Positions 22,152 through 34,909 are shown, counted from the first letter of the stretch. The stretch: DNA of 64,000 nucleotides from Prunus persica (GCF_000346465.2 NC_034011.1:22518264-22582263), one strand, 5' to 3'. The notes: a model not told the origin generated them from the letters alone. Translations and numbers: made by a program.

Positions 22152-25100
22152 TTATCTACCTTCATCTAGAGTTGTAGTTACTTCAGCAAATGTTTCTGGC
22201 TTAGTAGAAGAAGAAGCTGTGCTAGAGTTGAATCTCCTTAGGAGAAAGGCTGGTTGTTCAGGAGTTGAAGAGATTGCAATTTCACTGTCAAGCATGGTAG
22301 GAACATTTGACATGGTGGGACGATCAACACAACAGGGTCTTCTTGTACGCATAAGAGCCAAACATTGACACACTTGATGAATTGACTTTTGTTGCAACTT
22401 TCATCCAAAGTCTTGTCCGTTAGTTCTAAACCCTTGTTTTCTGTCCAGTCTCCATGCCTGAGAAAAAGTTTAAATTTCAACATGGTGTAAAGCATAAAAT
22501 GGGGATGAAAAAAATAAATGGGCATGAAAGATTCATTCGACAGACTTACATAATTTATGAGGCTGAAAGTTTGTTTGGATTGATAAAATCCTATGTTCTT
22601 TTTTCCACTGATTATCTCAAGAAGAACCACACCGAAGCTATACACATCTGATTTCACTGAGAAGGTTCCCTCTAATGCATACTCTGGAGACATGTAACCA
22701 CTGCATCACAAATTATAATAACAGTTTGTAAAATATGCAGGCACCAAAGCACTTCCCTCTAGAAGGGTCAAGGAATTGAAATTTCAAATTTGTGCTATAA
22801 TTTACGAAATATCCACCCTGAAAATTAAACCGTCCGCTCGAAATTTACTAAGTTCCAACTATTGTGTTTGTGTTTGACTCAGTTTCTTTGCCTCCAACAA
22901 TCCTCGCCAAACCGAAGTCAGATATTTTGGGGTTCATCTCCTCATCTAAGAGAACGTTGCTGGTTTTCAAATCTCTGTGAATGATCCTCAATCTGGAATC
23001 CAGATGAAGATAGAGAAGTCCACAAGTGATTCCCAAAATCATGTTAAAGCGCATCCCCCAATCGAGAACCATGCTTTTTGCATGATCTGGAAAAGTTTGC
23101 ATTTTCCATTAGAGAAACTTGGGAGATCTGGTGATCAAGAAACCATATATCATGCAGTAAAAAAAAAAATACTGAAATGAGGACTAGGAACAAACCAAAT
23201 ATAAAGAAGTCTAAGCTTTTATTAGGCATGTACTGATAGAGTAAAATCTTTTCTTCACCTTTAATGCAATATCCTTTCAGCCTAACAAGGTTTCGGTGTT
23301 GCAGTTTGGCAATCAGCAACACCTCATTCTTAAATTCCTGTAAGCCTTGTCCAGAAGCACTTGATAACCTCTTTACCGAGATTTCTTGATCTCCAAGAAA
23401 CTTGCCCTGAAAAAAAAAATCCCCTCTCACATCAATTTACAACTAACCAGAATACACGAACATTAATGAGAAACAATTTTCTAGGGACAATAACACAACA
23501 CATTAGTGTTGCTAAGGTGGTTCAATTGCAATGAAATGGAAAACAAGTACTCCTCCATTAACTTGTAAACAGGGCCATAGCCCCCTTGTCCAAGCTTGTT
23601 TGCTTCTGAGAAACTATCTGTAGCGTCTAGTATGCTTTGCAAATCGAAAAAGGGTACATCTATACCTTTCTCATCTTCTTCCTTGAACTCACCTGTGTCT
23701 ATCAACTCTTGGACTCGCCTTTCACTATCAAGTTGTGCTCGATTTATTTTATCTAAGACATGAAATTGAAGAATATTATTCTCATGCTGTCATTCAATAG
23801 GACCAATCCTGCAGATGTTCATGCATAGAGTGCATATAGTAAAGTAGTTACCTTGTCTCTTGGTTATCTTTCTTCTCCATGTATAAACAAAAATGATGCA
23901 TGCCAGAAAAATTCCGCTTGTAACAACTGCCACAGTTATCAGCATCAGAGACACTCGCACTTTGCTTATTGGTTGTTCTTCTATTTGCTGTTCTTGTGTC
24001 TGTTGAAGATTACCTTCTATAAGAAAGCAAGAGGAAATTCTACATGTGAATTATCATCATATAATTAGATTATTGAAGTGGACAATCTAAAACAGAATGA
24101 TCCAGTTATAATAAGCCAATTAAATGATTGGATTTATCAGTCAAATTTTACTTAGTTTCAGTTATTTCTATGTTTCTACTCAGACTGACAAGCATTGGTC
24201 TCAACATAAATTGATTGGCAGTAAAAGGCCTAGCCTAACATGGCATCCTCCGGATGAAACTTGAGAACTAAAATTGCCCAGGTGAACATTGCACCAACTG
24301 GTCACATTGAATGGAAATGGAGGGTTCAGCTGTTGACTTTTGACTCTGTTTATAGGATCACAATTATCCACATTTTTGGCTTGGATGACGAATCTTTGTG
24401 CACTTGGGTTGATACTAATAACTCTAAAGACGATGCCATTCGGTCCCACGAAGCTAACCTGGCCAATGCTGATGCTGCAGTTGAAATGGGAGTACATGGG
24501 GTCATCGCCATCTGGTCCAGTGCTCAGGGGATAAGGATTGATGGTTGTACCAAGGCTCACAGTCTCTTAAAGTTCATTCTGCACAAGGTGCAATTTCTTG
24601 ACTATCACAACAAACTAAAAAAATTTGCATTACCTCATTTATGTTCACTTTAATAATCTTACCCTTTTGTGATTAAGTTTAATTTGTTTCTGCACAATGT
24701 GCTTTAAATTCTCACTCTTACATCTTTTTTCATAGCAAAAAATTTTGGTTAAACAAACCAACAACTGCATATACTCCATCATAATCCAAAATTAAAAAGA
24801 GAAATACAATACCTGAATCAGACAAGGCAATTCGAACGGAGATATTATGGCCATCATCTCCGTACTCTTCTTCAAGATTATTTAGCTCTGCCAACCATGT
24901 CCAGCACAAGGAAGAAGTAGAGGCATCCCATCTAGTGTTGTTTGCAGCAGCGGCATATGAGTAAGCTTGACACAGGCAATTGCTTAGGCACTCGTTCCTG
25001 CGTACTGTTTCATTGTCAACTTTGATACGTGTGTTTGGTTTTCCCAGTTTCATCTTCGTCAAGCTCAAGAACGTGTCGTTCTTTTCACATATTTTCGACT

Positions 25101-26115
25101 GTCTTGCACATCCACCAGAAAAGTCTCCAGAATTCCATTGCTCTACAAACTGGGGACTGAAACCCGGCAAGCATTTGCACTCCAACGGTCTATTGTTTCT
25201 GTTACAGCTGCCAAAGTTGCCACAAGCATTAAACTCACTGCATCGATCTTTTGGGCCCACCAACGCAAATTCCACTGCTTTTTGTAGGTAAGAAATTGCG
25301 GCTCCCAAATAAAATTCATCACCAATCTTGTATAATTGTATTCCAATCTTGTCAGATTTTTAGGAGAGACACCTCTCATGCGGAAATTTGATAACAGATA
25401 AGTTATAAGAGGAGGCATTTCAGCTGAGGTGGAAAACTCACCCTGCTCTCCACTTTTCCAATAAGGAATTGATTTTCTTGAGATAACATACTGATTGTCT
25501 CCTTCTTGATCTAGCTTGAAGGTGAAGTTTCCAATTCTTGGGTCATCTTGGTCTCTCCATCAAGTCAATTCTAAGCTTTTATCCATCAGCATCCCAGGAA
25601 TGAATATATCAGTTGGATTTTGAAAGCTCTGCCACAAACTGTTTTGCACTACCAGCTGATCATCTTCACCATCATCACTGAACAACACCAGGTTCCCGGA
25701 ATCCATAAGCCTCACCGTCAAATTTGAAGACTTGATTGGTTCAAGCCCTGTTGACCAATAAGACTAATCATCAGTAAAATTATCCAACACTTGGAGGTTA
25801 CCCTTCTTTGATTGAAAAAACTCCAGTGCTAGTTAAATTGACAACAACTGGATTTTTTCGACTCAGATTGTGATACCAAATGCCAACATAGCTTTCTGCA
25901 GATGAATTTAAAGGAGTAAAGAATCCCAGTTCAAATTTTCCTCCAGCCGAAACAAGAGTTTCTGATTTGACGTCTCCTCGAATTGGAGTGTCATATGTAA
26001 GTGTATCTCTAGCACAGCAAAGAGGGTGCCCAGAGCGCAACAAGAGTAACAACGCAAACCATGTAATGCTGCAATTTGTTCTTGCAATCCTTCTTCTTCT
26101 TCTGCCAACCATCAT
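22152..26115 (-). pseudogene. gene C: pseudogene of a GUB/WAK-containing S-receptor kinase
   Basis: Exon remnants lie at 24813-26115, about 24245-24578, 23853-24016, 23562-23752, 23196-23406, 22849-23086, 22550-22700 and 22152-22457, homologous to genes D and E. Damage is extensive. In the first exon WVANRE is deleted, one base is inserted after IKEG, and there are stops and another frameshift near 25290. Exon 2 begins with an in-frame TGA and has lost its second half with its splice donor. Exon 4 ends AAG/TT instead of AAG/GT. The last exon carries a 5-base insertion near 22330 partly offset by later deletions. The kinase signatures ([25 protein letters not shown]) survive. An LTR begins about 23 bp upstream of the start codon. 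It should not make a receptor. Confidence 0.92.
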
Positions 26116-26137
26116 CAAAGTTGAGTGTTACAAAAAT

Positions 26138-26675
26138 GGGCAAATAAACACTACAAACAAAACAAATTTGTACAACAGTAGTATGTAATTAAAAGAACCT
26201 TAATTGAGTCGAGGCAAGTGTTGGACACTCTGACCTTAAGACGAATTACGCCCCACACTGGTGCTTATGGTTCACTAGCGTTCGTCTCCCAAGATACAAC
26301 GACTCCCCTCCTTATGAAAGAAGCACTGCAATTCACAAGGAACTTTGAACCAAAATTATGCAGGAAACTCTCTTTATGCAAAATCTAATGCTCTCTATAT
26401 ATGAAAGTATGTATCTAGAGAATTAATTGAATTAATAAAACTGTAGGAGGATTGCTCTATTTATAGATGATGAAATACCCTTTCTAAAAAGGTATCTCAA
26501 TCTGAAAAGGCAAACAATGTATTCCTTGGTCTGAAGAGTTGTCACCCCAAACAATGCATCCCTTGGTTTGAAGAGTTGTCACTCCCCATGTGAAGATGTC
26601 TTTAACCCAATGGATTTTATTAATTTCCATTCAAATAGGAAAATCAATATTAGTTAATATTAAATTTTCCAACAA
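26138..26675 (-). repeat. truncated LTR next to gene C start
   Basis: It matches the LTRs at 28659-29250 and 31218-31809 but lacks about 45 bp at its 3' end and has internal differences, for example a missing segment near 26590. It abuts the gene C 5' leader. Confidence 0.85.
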
Positions 26676-28658
26676 TCCCCCACATGAATGGAAATTGACT
26701 CAACAACATGCAAACAAAAAATGAAGACACTAGAGAGAGTCCCTATTAGAAGAATACTGCATCCGGATAGGTAGCTTTTGGCCTTGAACCTTCCATAGTG
26801 GAATACTATCGGATTTACTTGGCTAATCAGTGAACGTGATGTCTTGAACTATTCAGCCGTTTGTGTAAACCCAGACAATAGCACTCACACAATATCCTCC
26901 TAAACATATTTGGTTCGATCGGTTGTGCTCGTTTTGGCCCTGAGCAATTCCTGGTATTCATGAGAGCTTTAGAGAATTCAAGCCTTAAAAAATTCTCATA
27001 GAAACGGCCTCATTTCACACTCACATAGGTGACTTCCTATTAAGAGTATCATGCACTACCCCACTCGGATTTCCAAGCTATAGGAATCATTAAAATCAAA
27101 GATTACCCTAAAACACGCTACATGCAGCACTGTTTCATCATAGGATATGGGTAGGAGATGTAATCTCAGCAGTGCTACTACTTAGTCATCCATAATTTGG
27201 TTGTCCCTTTTGAACCTAGATCTTGGGATCTCCAGTCAGCTAGGTTGGGTATCCACTATGGAGACTTTAAATATTTAGGCTTATACTCCCATTCCCTTCG
27301 ATGATCAACTAACTCTCTAATCTGACCTTTAAATATTGGATCCACTAGGTTGACTACGAACTGATGGTGTGCACATTCCATCTTATGAAATTATATTCAT
27401 TCGAGAGTAGTTGTTTTCAAAAAATTCCTCCATGTGTTTTGTTGGGAATTACTAAGTAATTTGCCAACTCTTCGGTGGACTTCCCCCACAATTAAGGTAT
27501 TTGTAGGGTCTTCAACCTTTTTATACCTTAAAATAAACATTATTCTTCTCTTTTAAAGAGCAAAGTACTTTTCCATTCTTACACAAATATGAGATTACAA
27601 AGATAGTTAAGCCACCCCCACAATTCTCTTACAATTGTGGTTCCTATTAAACTACCAATGAAATTTCGTACCTTAAACTTTGCATATTACGTCTAGTGCA
27701 ATTTTGCAATAGACCCCCACATTTTCGGATTCTCAACATTTGTGTAATTTTGTTACACATATAAATATCCTTTAGGAAATTTCGAAGCCACTTTACTCAT
27801 CATTTCCTTTTAATGGAAATTTTTCCTTTCATACAGACCATTGTAGTTTGAAGCCTCATAATTAGAAACTTAATTCTACAAAATAGGGCTTTATCCCCAC
27901 ATTTCAGTTGTTGTCTTTGTAAGACGGAGAAATACATGTTTCTGGTCATTTCAACACTACTTCTCTTCTTGGAAGTATTCGTCAATTGTGTTTGTCAAAT
28001 ATAGATAATATACTGACATGTTTTCCCTCTTTAGGAAAATTTGCAAAAACCAAATATTTGCAATCTTTCTATATGCAATCCAATATATCAATTGCGTATC
28101 TTGATGTCAATAAACAAATATTTGGTAGTCTTAATTGATAAATAATGAATCACAATAGTGTGTTACAACAAAACACACAGAAATTAATAATACAATACTG
28201 ATAAGAAGTATAGCAAACGCAATATGCAATTTATTCAAGATAACAGTAATACAGAATGCTATATTTCACAAATACAGTGAATTTAATGTATGTAGATAAA
28301 TATAATCAGAATTTATAAACAGAATAATAAAAAATGATGCCAAACAGAAAATAGATTCCAAATAAATAAATAAAAACGATGCTGTATATTTAGACTTTGT
28401 CTAACAATAGAAACAGAAGGCAATCAGTGTTTGTGGCAATCTTTATTTAATGGTCCCGATTAATATAACTTAGCTTTGGTTAACTCGAATTGTATAAAAC
28501 AAAGGAAACTAACAGGAAACCAATTCAATAGAATAAACAACTAATAAAAAGATGTTTTGCTGTTTGTACCAAAATCAAACCTTTTGCAGCGTTAACAATT
28601 AAATGCACAAAACAGATTAATGTATATAGCAATTAACACAAATAATTCGTCTTAAGAT

Positions 28659-29250
28659 TGTAGGAAATAATAGTGCTAAAATGCTATAAAATAAACAAAT
28701 AAATACTACAAACAAAACAAATTTTTACAACAGTAGTATGTAATTAAAAGAACCTTAATTGAGTCGAGGCAAGTGTTAGACACTCTGACCTTAAGACGAA
28801 TTACGCCCCACACTGGTGCTTATGGTTCACTAGCGTTCGCCTCCCAGGATACAACGACTCCCCTCCTTATGAAAGAAGCACTGCAATTCACAAGGAACTT
28901 TGAACCAAAATTATGCAGGAAACTCTCTTTATGCAAACTCTAATGCTCTCTATATATGAAAGTATGTATCTAGAGAATTGATTGAATTAATTAAAACTGC
29001 AGGAGGATTGCTCTATTTATAGATGATGAAATACCCTTTCCAAAAAGGTATCCCAATCTGAAAAGGCAAACAGTGCATCCTTTGGTCTTGAAGAGTTGTC
29101 ACCCCAAACAATGTATCCCTTAGTTTGAAGAGTTGTCACCCCCCAATTGAAGATGTCTTTACCCAAGGGTCATGTCTTTAACCCAATGGATTTTATTAAT
29201 TTCCATTCAAATAGAAAATTAATATTAAATATAATATTAAATTTCTCACA
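28659..29250 (-). repeat. LTR, 592 bp, left arm of inverted repeat
   Basis: Starts TGTGAG and ends CCTACA on the minus strand. It has the same length as the plus-strand LTR at 31218-31809 and is nearly identical wherever I compared the two. Confidence 0.9.
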
Positions 29251-29930
29251 ATCCCCCACATGAATGGAAATTAGTTTCAACAATATGCAAATGATAATGC
29301 AGACTTAAAGAGAGTTCCTATTAGAAGAATATGGCATCTGGATAGGTAGCTTTTGGCTTTGAACCTTCCATAGTGAAGTACTATCGGATTTACTTGGCTA
29401 ATCAGTGAACGTGATGTCTTGAACTGTTCAGCCGTTTGTGTAAACCCAGACAATAATAATACAATACCGATAAGAAGTATAGCAAACGCAATATGCAATT
29501 TATTCAAGAGAATAGTAATACAGAATGCTATATTTCACAGATACAGTGAATTTAATGTATGTAGATAAATATAATCAGAATTTATAAACAGAATAATAAA
29601 AAATGATGCCAAACAGAAAATAGATTCCAAATAAATAAATAAAAACGATGCTGTATATTTAGACTTTGTCTAACAATAGAAACAGAAGGCAATCAGTGTT
29701 TGTGGCAATCTTTATTGAAAGGTCCCAATTATTATAACTTAGCTTTGGTTAACTTCGAATTGTATAAAACAAAGGAAACTAATAGGAAACCAATTCAATA
29801 GAATAAACAACTAATAAAAAAATGTTTTGCTGTTTGTACCAAAATCAAACCTTTTGCAGCGTTTAACAATTAAAAACACAGATTAAAGTATATAGCAAAT
29901 AACACAAATAATTCGTCTTAAGATTGTAGG
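29251..29930 (-). repeat. second, internally deleted unit of the Copia derivative
   Basis: 29251-29457 repeats the 3' UTR segment seen at 26676-26880. It then jumps to a segment (29458-29924) that duplicates about 28185-28658. The last six bases (TGTAGG, 29925-29930) are the outermost bases of a further LTR, cut off where the plus-strand coding remnant begins. Confidence 0.75.
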
Positions 29931-30635
29931 AATATAGGTCATGGTGTATCACAAATAGAATATGCTCGTATTATTGGTAGTCTCATGTATCTTACGAATT
30001 GCACAAGGCCTGATATAGCTTACTCTGTTAATAAATTAAGCAGATACACTAGTAATCCTGGAAGGGATCATTGGAAAGCTATAGTCAGAGTTCTAAGATA
30101 CTTAAGATACACCAAAAATGTTGGATTGCATTATACAAGATATCCAGCTGTACTTGAAGGATATAGTGATGCTAATTGGATATCTGATACTAAAGACTCC
30201 AATTCTACAAGTGGATATGTCTTTACAATTGGAGGTGCGGCTATATCATGGAGATCTACTAAGCAAACTATTATAGCTAGATCTACTATGGAATCTGAGT
30301 TCATAGCATTAGATAAAGCTGGTGATGAAGCTGAATGGCTACGTAATTTCTTAGAAGTTATTCCATGTTGGCCAAAACCTGTGCCTGCTATATGTATACA
30401 TTGTGATAGTCAATCTACAATTGCAAGGGCACAAAACAATATGTACAACGGCAAGTCTCGACATATACGTCGAAGACACAACACCGTTAAGCAACTGCTC
30501 TCCAGTGGAATAATTACCATTGACTACATAAAGTCAAGAGATAATTTGGCGGATCCATTTACTAAAGGTTTGAACGGAGAACAAGTTTATAGATCATCGA
30601 GGGGAATGGGGTTAAAGCCCATGTCAAATGAGTAG
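29931..30635 (+). pseudogene. Copia RNase H and pol C-terminus, open but 5'-truncated
   Basis: The frame is open from the truncation point to a TAG at 30633-30635, 234 codons. It shows the Copia pattern [74 protein letters not shown] and a C-terminal DPFTKGL motif. The lack of stops suggests recent loss of the rest. It has no promoter of its own. Compared with the Copia at 12738-17338 it is a different family. Confidence 0.9.
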
Positions 30636-31217
30636 TCATAGTGGAAACCCAACCTAGTTGACTGGAGATCCCAAGATCTAGGTTCAAAAGGGACAACTAA
30701 ATTATGATAACTCAAAAATAACACTGAAGAGATATATTCTCCTACCCATATCCTATGATGATACAGTGTTGTATGAAATGTGTTTAGGTTAAGCTATGCT
30801 TTTAATGATTCCTATACCTTGATTATCCGAGTAAGATATGAGAAGATATTACCAATAGGAAATCACCTATATAAGTGTGAAATAGGGCCGTTTCCATGAG
30901 AATTTTTAGGGCTAAATTCTCTAAAGCACTTATGAATGCCAGGAGTTGCTCAGGGCCAAAACGGGCACAACCGATCGAACCAGATATGTCTAGAAGGGTA
31001 TTGTGTGAGTATTATTGTCTGGGTTTACACAAACGGCTGAACAGTTCAAGACATCACGTTCACTGATTAGCCAAGTAAATCCGATAGTACTTCACTATGG
31101 AAGGTTCAAAGCCAAAAGCTACCTATCCAGATGCCATATTCTTCTAATAGGAACTCTCTTTAAGTCTGCATTATCATTTGCATATTGTTGAAACTAATTT
31201 CCATTCATGTGGGGGAT

Positions 31218-31809
31218 TGTGAGAAATTTAATATTATATTTAATATTAATTTTCTATTTGAATGGAAATTAATAAAATCCATTGGGTTAAAGACATGACC
31301 CTTGGGTAAAGACATCTTCAATTGGGGGGTGACAACTCTTCAAACTAAGGGATACATTGTTTGGGGTGACAACTCTTCAAGACCAAAGGATGCACTGTTT
31401 GCCTTTTCAGATTGGGATACCTTTTTGGAAAGGGTATTTCATCATCTATAAATAGAGCAATCCTCCTGCAGTTTTAATTAATTCAATCAATTCTCTAGAT
31501 ACATACTTTCATATATAGAGAGCATTAGAGTTTGCATAAAGAGAGTTTCCTGCATAATTTTGGTTTAAAGTTCCTTGTGAATTGCAGTGCTTCTTTCATA
31601 AGGAGGGGAGTCGTTGTATCCTGGGAGGCGAACGCTAGTGAACCATAAGCACCAGTGTGGGGCGTAATTCGTCTTAAGGTCAGAGTGTCTAACACTTGCC
31701 TCGACTCAATTAAGGTTCTTTTAATTACATACTACTGTTGTAAAAATTTGTTTTGTTTGTAGTATTTATTTGTTTATTTTATAGCATTTTAGCACTATTA
31801 TTTCCTACA
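31218..31809 (+). repeat. LTR, 592 bp, right arm of inverted repeat
   Basis: Starts TGTGAG after the purine tract and ends CCTACA. TATAAATA at 31447-31454 is a probable core promoter. Confidence 0.9.
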
Positions 31810-33014
31810 ACAAGTACATATCTCCTCCTAAAAAATAGATAACTCTGTTTCAGACTGCAAATTCTGTCCCATAAGCCATTTTCGTGGTTCAATTTATCAA
31901 CATGCAATTTAACTAATTACAGCAATACACAAGGTACTCTATACTATGTATGTACCAATATTGACTAAGTGGCTGCGTTATGGACTCAACTGAATGATTG
32001 AAAAAAAGTAGCTGGCCCAATGTTTAGGTCTAGGTCGTCTGCTTATCTCTTCTTTTTTCATGTGCCCACTATTTTTATTGTTTCTTTGCCTCTTGTTTTG
32101 TTATGCGGTCACTTATTTTCTTACCTTCCTTTCTTCTTCTTCTTTAGAGTGCAACCATTAAAAGAGGGGTCAAGTTAAAGCCGCTATCAGTTTTGTTTTT
32201 TTGGTATTGAATTTATTGTGGGACGGGCATGACCTATGCATGAGCAAACGCTGCTGTCCGCATTCCTTTATTTTCCTTTTTTCGCTTGTTTGGCCCACCA
32301 TTGTTGTGTTGTCACAGCGAAGCCACATTTAGCCCGATCCGTAGAGGTACTTATCAAATATGAAGAATGTCGTTTTCATCACGATGTTGTCCTTGGTATT
32401 ATTTTTTTATCTGAATTTTATTTTCCGTCTGAGCTAGAGTCATCATATGGTATAGAGTTCTCTTTGTACTCATCATCAGACTTCACCATGCTCGTTTTTT
32501 TATTTTGAGAAAAAAAGTTTCTTAATCTTAGGCATGAATGCCATGTTTGATATTTTTCTTTTGGTTGCATGCTTGCTTTATATTTTCATCTCTCATCTTA
32601 TTGAGCTCTGGTACTTTAATTATTCTGAGACGATATGCTTTACTCAATACTGGCATATGCCTTATTTCTTCGTTAATATTTATGGCATTTTGTAGGTTAC
32701 ATGACTTTCATTGTTATTTCATATTTTCATACAATTCTAACCTTATCATGGTTTAGTTAATTTATTAATTTCTTTAAGCATGATTTTATTAATTAATTAT
32801 TATATCTTAAGATGAGTATGTATTATACAAGAGATCAGAGCCTGAAGTTCCTCGATCCTCATAATATATATAACTAGATCAAGGCCTAAAGTTCCTTAAT
32901 AGAATTAGAATCTAAAGATCTTTGATTCTAAATAATTTCAACTTGGTTAAAGTATAAAAATGGGGTTATAAAATAAAGGGTATGGATATGAAAGATTCAA
33001 CAGCACACTTAGTA
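31810..33014. other. intergenic; partly paralogous to the D/E spacer
   Basis: 31855-32045 resembles 45110-45300 (shared blocks CCATAAGCCATTTTC, TGAATGATTGAAAA, AGTAGCTGGC). This suggests the remnant of another receptor copy. 32100-32940 is T-rich with no supported gene. From 32945 the sequence follows intron 7 of genes D and E. Confidence 0.5.
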
Positions 33015-33168
33015 CATAACTTATGAGGCTGAAAGTTTGTTGGGGATTGATAAAATCATGTGTTCTTTTTTCCACTGATTATTTCTAGAAGAACCACACT
33101 GAAGTTAAACACATCTGATTTCATTGAGAAAGTTTCATCTAATGCATACTCCGGAGACATGTAACTAT
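33015..33168 (-). pseudogene. orphan exon 7 of an S-receptor kinase
   Basis: The minus strand matches kinase exon 7 of genes D and [14 protein letters not shown] start, [19 protein letters not shown]. It has a stop in the place of GFY, altered splice borders (TATAG instead of GCAG, and an extra AGT at the donor), and no neighbouring exons. It is the only coding piece left of a fifth copy. Confidence 0.8.
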
Positions 33169-33171
33169 AGG

Positions 33172-33345
33172 TGTCAAACGGGCTGTGCTGTGCTGGCCGG
33201 CTCATTTAAATTTGTACCACTAAGTTATTCATGTCGAGCCGTACCGTGTCATTTAATTAATCGGATCGTACCGTGCTGGCCCATTTATTAAAACCGGCCC
33301 AAAGTCCAAGTCCACATTGGGCCGCCCAAGAACCCATTTAACTTT
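33172..33345. other. possible end of an unidentified DNA transposon
   Basis: The segment starting TAGGTGTCAAACGGGC with repeated GTGCTGGCC/GGGCC words interrupts the paralogy: exon 7 homology stops at its left and flank homology starts at its right. I cannot find a matching right terminus. Confidence 0.35.
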
Positions 33346-34290
33346 ATTTTTTTAAAGAATGGTAGACTCTATTTTATATGAACACAATTCTTCAGTGTCT
33401 TAGTTAAAACCCCACATTATATGCTCTTGGATTCTTTTGTAGATTAATGTACACCATTGGATGAAAGTAAGCAGCAGGTACCATGTTTTTATTTTTATTT
33501 TTTAGTATAAGTCATAGTCTTAACAACATGGGAGAGAGGTTTTTCACACTTAGACAACCAAGATGTCATGGGATTTCGAACATGATACCTCTAGTCTGCA
33601 AGTCAATGCTCTTTTTCACTAGGCTAGACTCTGTTGACAGCAGCTACCATGTTAAAAGTAATTACCAAAATACAATGCTTCTGCTATAATTGAAAGGCCA
33701 CTGATACAATAATATGCAATTTGAGTGGTGTTTTATCAGACCGGATTGAATTATTGGGAAAGCAAGCAGGGCATCCAGGTCAAGAAAGGAGGGTAAGATA
33801 TTGTTAATCTTGTGTCATCTTTTTTTCTTGTGGACCCTTGGCCTTACTTTTCTTCCTCTTTTTGTGAGGAAGAATTTTAGACATGGGCTACGCGGGTTTC
33901 TATATATGCCCCTTTTTGTGCCCCTTTTTTGTTCTCACTTGATTATAATATAATAGGATGACAGAGCCCCAGAAGACCAAAGTCGACCTGCATGGGTTTT
34001 TTAATGGGTTTATGACATGAAAAAAACGCGCAATAGCTTGAGTTTCTAGATCCATCCAAAACCTTAATTTGGGGAAAAGAGGGAGAAACTTACCAGAGGG
34101 CATGTGTTTTTGCTTATTTGGAGGTTTCTAATGACAAACCAAAGCTCTGAATTTGTCAAAGCAGCACAACCCGTCAGCCACGCATAAACACAACAACCAA
34201 ACCAAACCTAACCTGACATCTGTGGGAAAAGCCTTCAAACCATATTCTGCATGGCGCGAGTAGGGAAACAGAACACAAGACTTTGGACTT
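33346..34290. repeat. duplicated receptor 3' flank, copy 2
   Basis: It matches 11270-11483 and 11949-12520. It lacks the Tourist-like MITE found there and carries a SINE absent there. It continues after the Gypsy-like element at 40766. Confidence 0.8.
33488..33637 (-). mobile_element. tRNA-derived SINE with target duplication
   Basis: On the minus strand an A box lies at 33616-33626 (TAGCCTAGTGA) and a B box at 33571-33581 (GTTCGAAATCC), start-to-start spacing 45 bp. The element ends in an A-rich tail. A 16-bp target duplication with one mismatch flanks it (33472-33487 and 33638-33653, CAGCAGSTACCATGTT). The paralogous site near 11405-11425 has no insert. Confidence 0.9.
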
Positions 34291-34646
34291 TGTGGGAACC
34301 AAATTAAACCTGAACCCTAGATCAAATAATTAGGCCAATCAATTTGGGAACTATTTGACCTAATTAGGAGTTACCTAACCTAATTGGGAGTTACCTAATC
34401 AAATTGGGGGTTACTTGATACTCGCCTTAATTAGGGATTCAGTTAAATCCTTAATCCCTAAATACACCAACCTCACCAACCACACTAACCTCACCAACTA
34501 CACCAACCACACCAACATCACCAACTACACCAACCCCACCAACCTCTCCAAGGCCACTATAAATACTTGGTTACGCACAAGGATGAGGTACGTCAGAACT
34601 ACTACTAAAACCTCTGTAGAAATCTTCCCTCACAGAGCCTAGCTAC

Positions 34647-34682
<36 letters not shown>

Positions 34683-34909
34683 ATAAGGCTCCGGCCGCCC
34701 GGTTTATATTATAAACATATCTCCGTACCCTATTAGCTATTGTTTTCAATACGATTCAATTGAACTAATTTAGGTATCGGAGGGCCTTTGGCCAACACCC
34801 CCCGGGTGTGGTCCTCTTATTTGTTCTATTTTGCAGAGAGAAAGAGGTGGTGAAGAAGAAAGGGGAATCTTTCCAATCGAATATTCTCGTGGGGAAATTT
34901 GCTCCCACA
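34291..34909 (+). repeat. Gypsy-like 5' LTR
   Basis: 619 bp. It contains an ACCAACCTC/ACCAACCAC minisatellite (about 34467-34548), TATAAATA at 34558-34565 and a (CT)n run at about 34651-34678. Confidence 0.9.

Larger units (their letters stand above)
26138..29250 (-). mobile_element. Copia-derived non-coding LTR element, reverse orientation
   Basis: Read on the minus strand, a 5' LTR (28659-29250) is followed by a non-coding interior (26676-28658), a purine tract (GTGGGGGAT) and a 3' LTR (26138-26675) that starts TGTTGG and has lost its last bases against gene C. The interior matches the 3' UTR of the coding Copia remnant at 30640-31217 (near 26690-27250). It has no gag or pol frame, so it is a deletion derivative. 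LTR promoter motif CTATAAATAGAG lies at 29012-29023 on the minus strand. Confidence 0.8.
29931..31809 (+). mobile_element. 3' half of a coding Copia retrotransposon
   Basis: It begins abruptly inside the reverse transcriptase/RNase H region, continues through a 3' UTR with a GTGGGGGAT purine tract, and ends with a complete 592-bp LTR. The 5' LTR, gag, integrase and most of the reverse transcriptase are absent. Confidence 0.9.
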
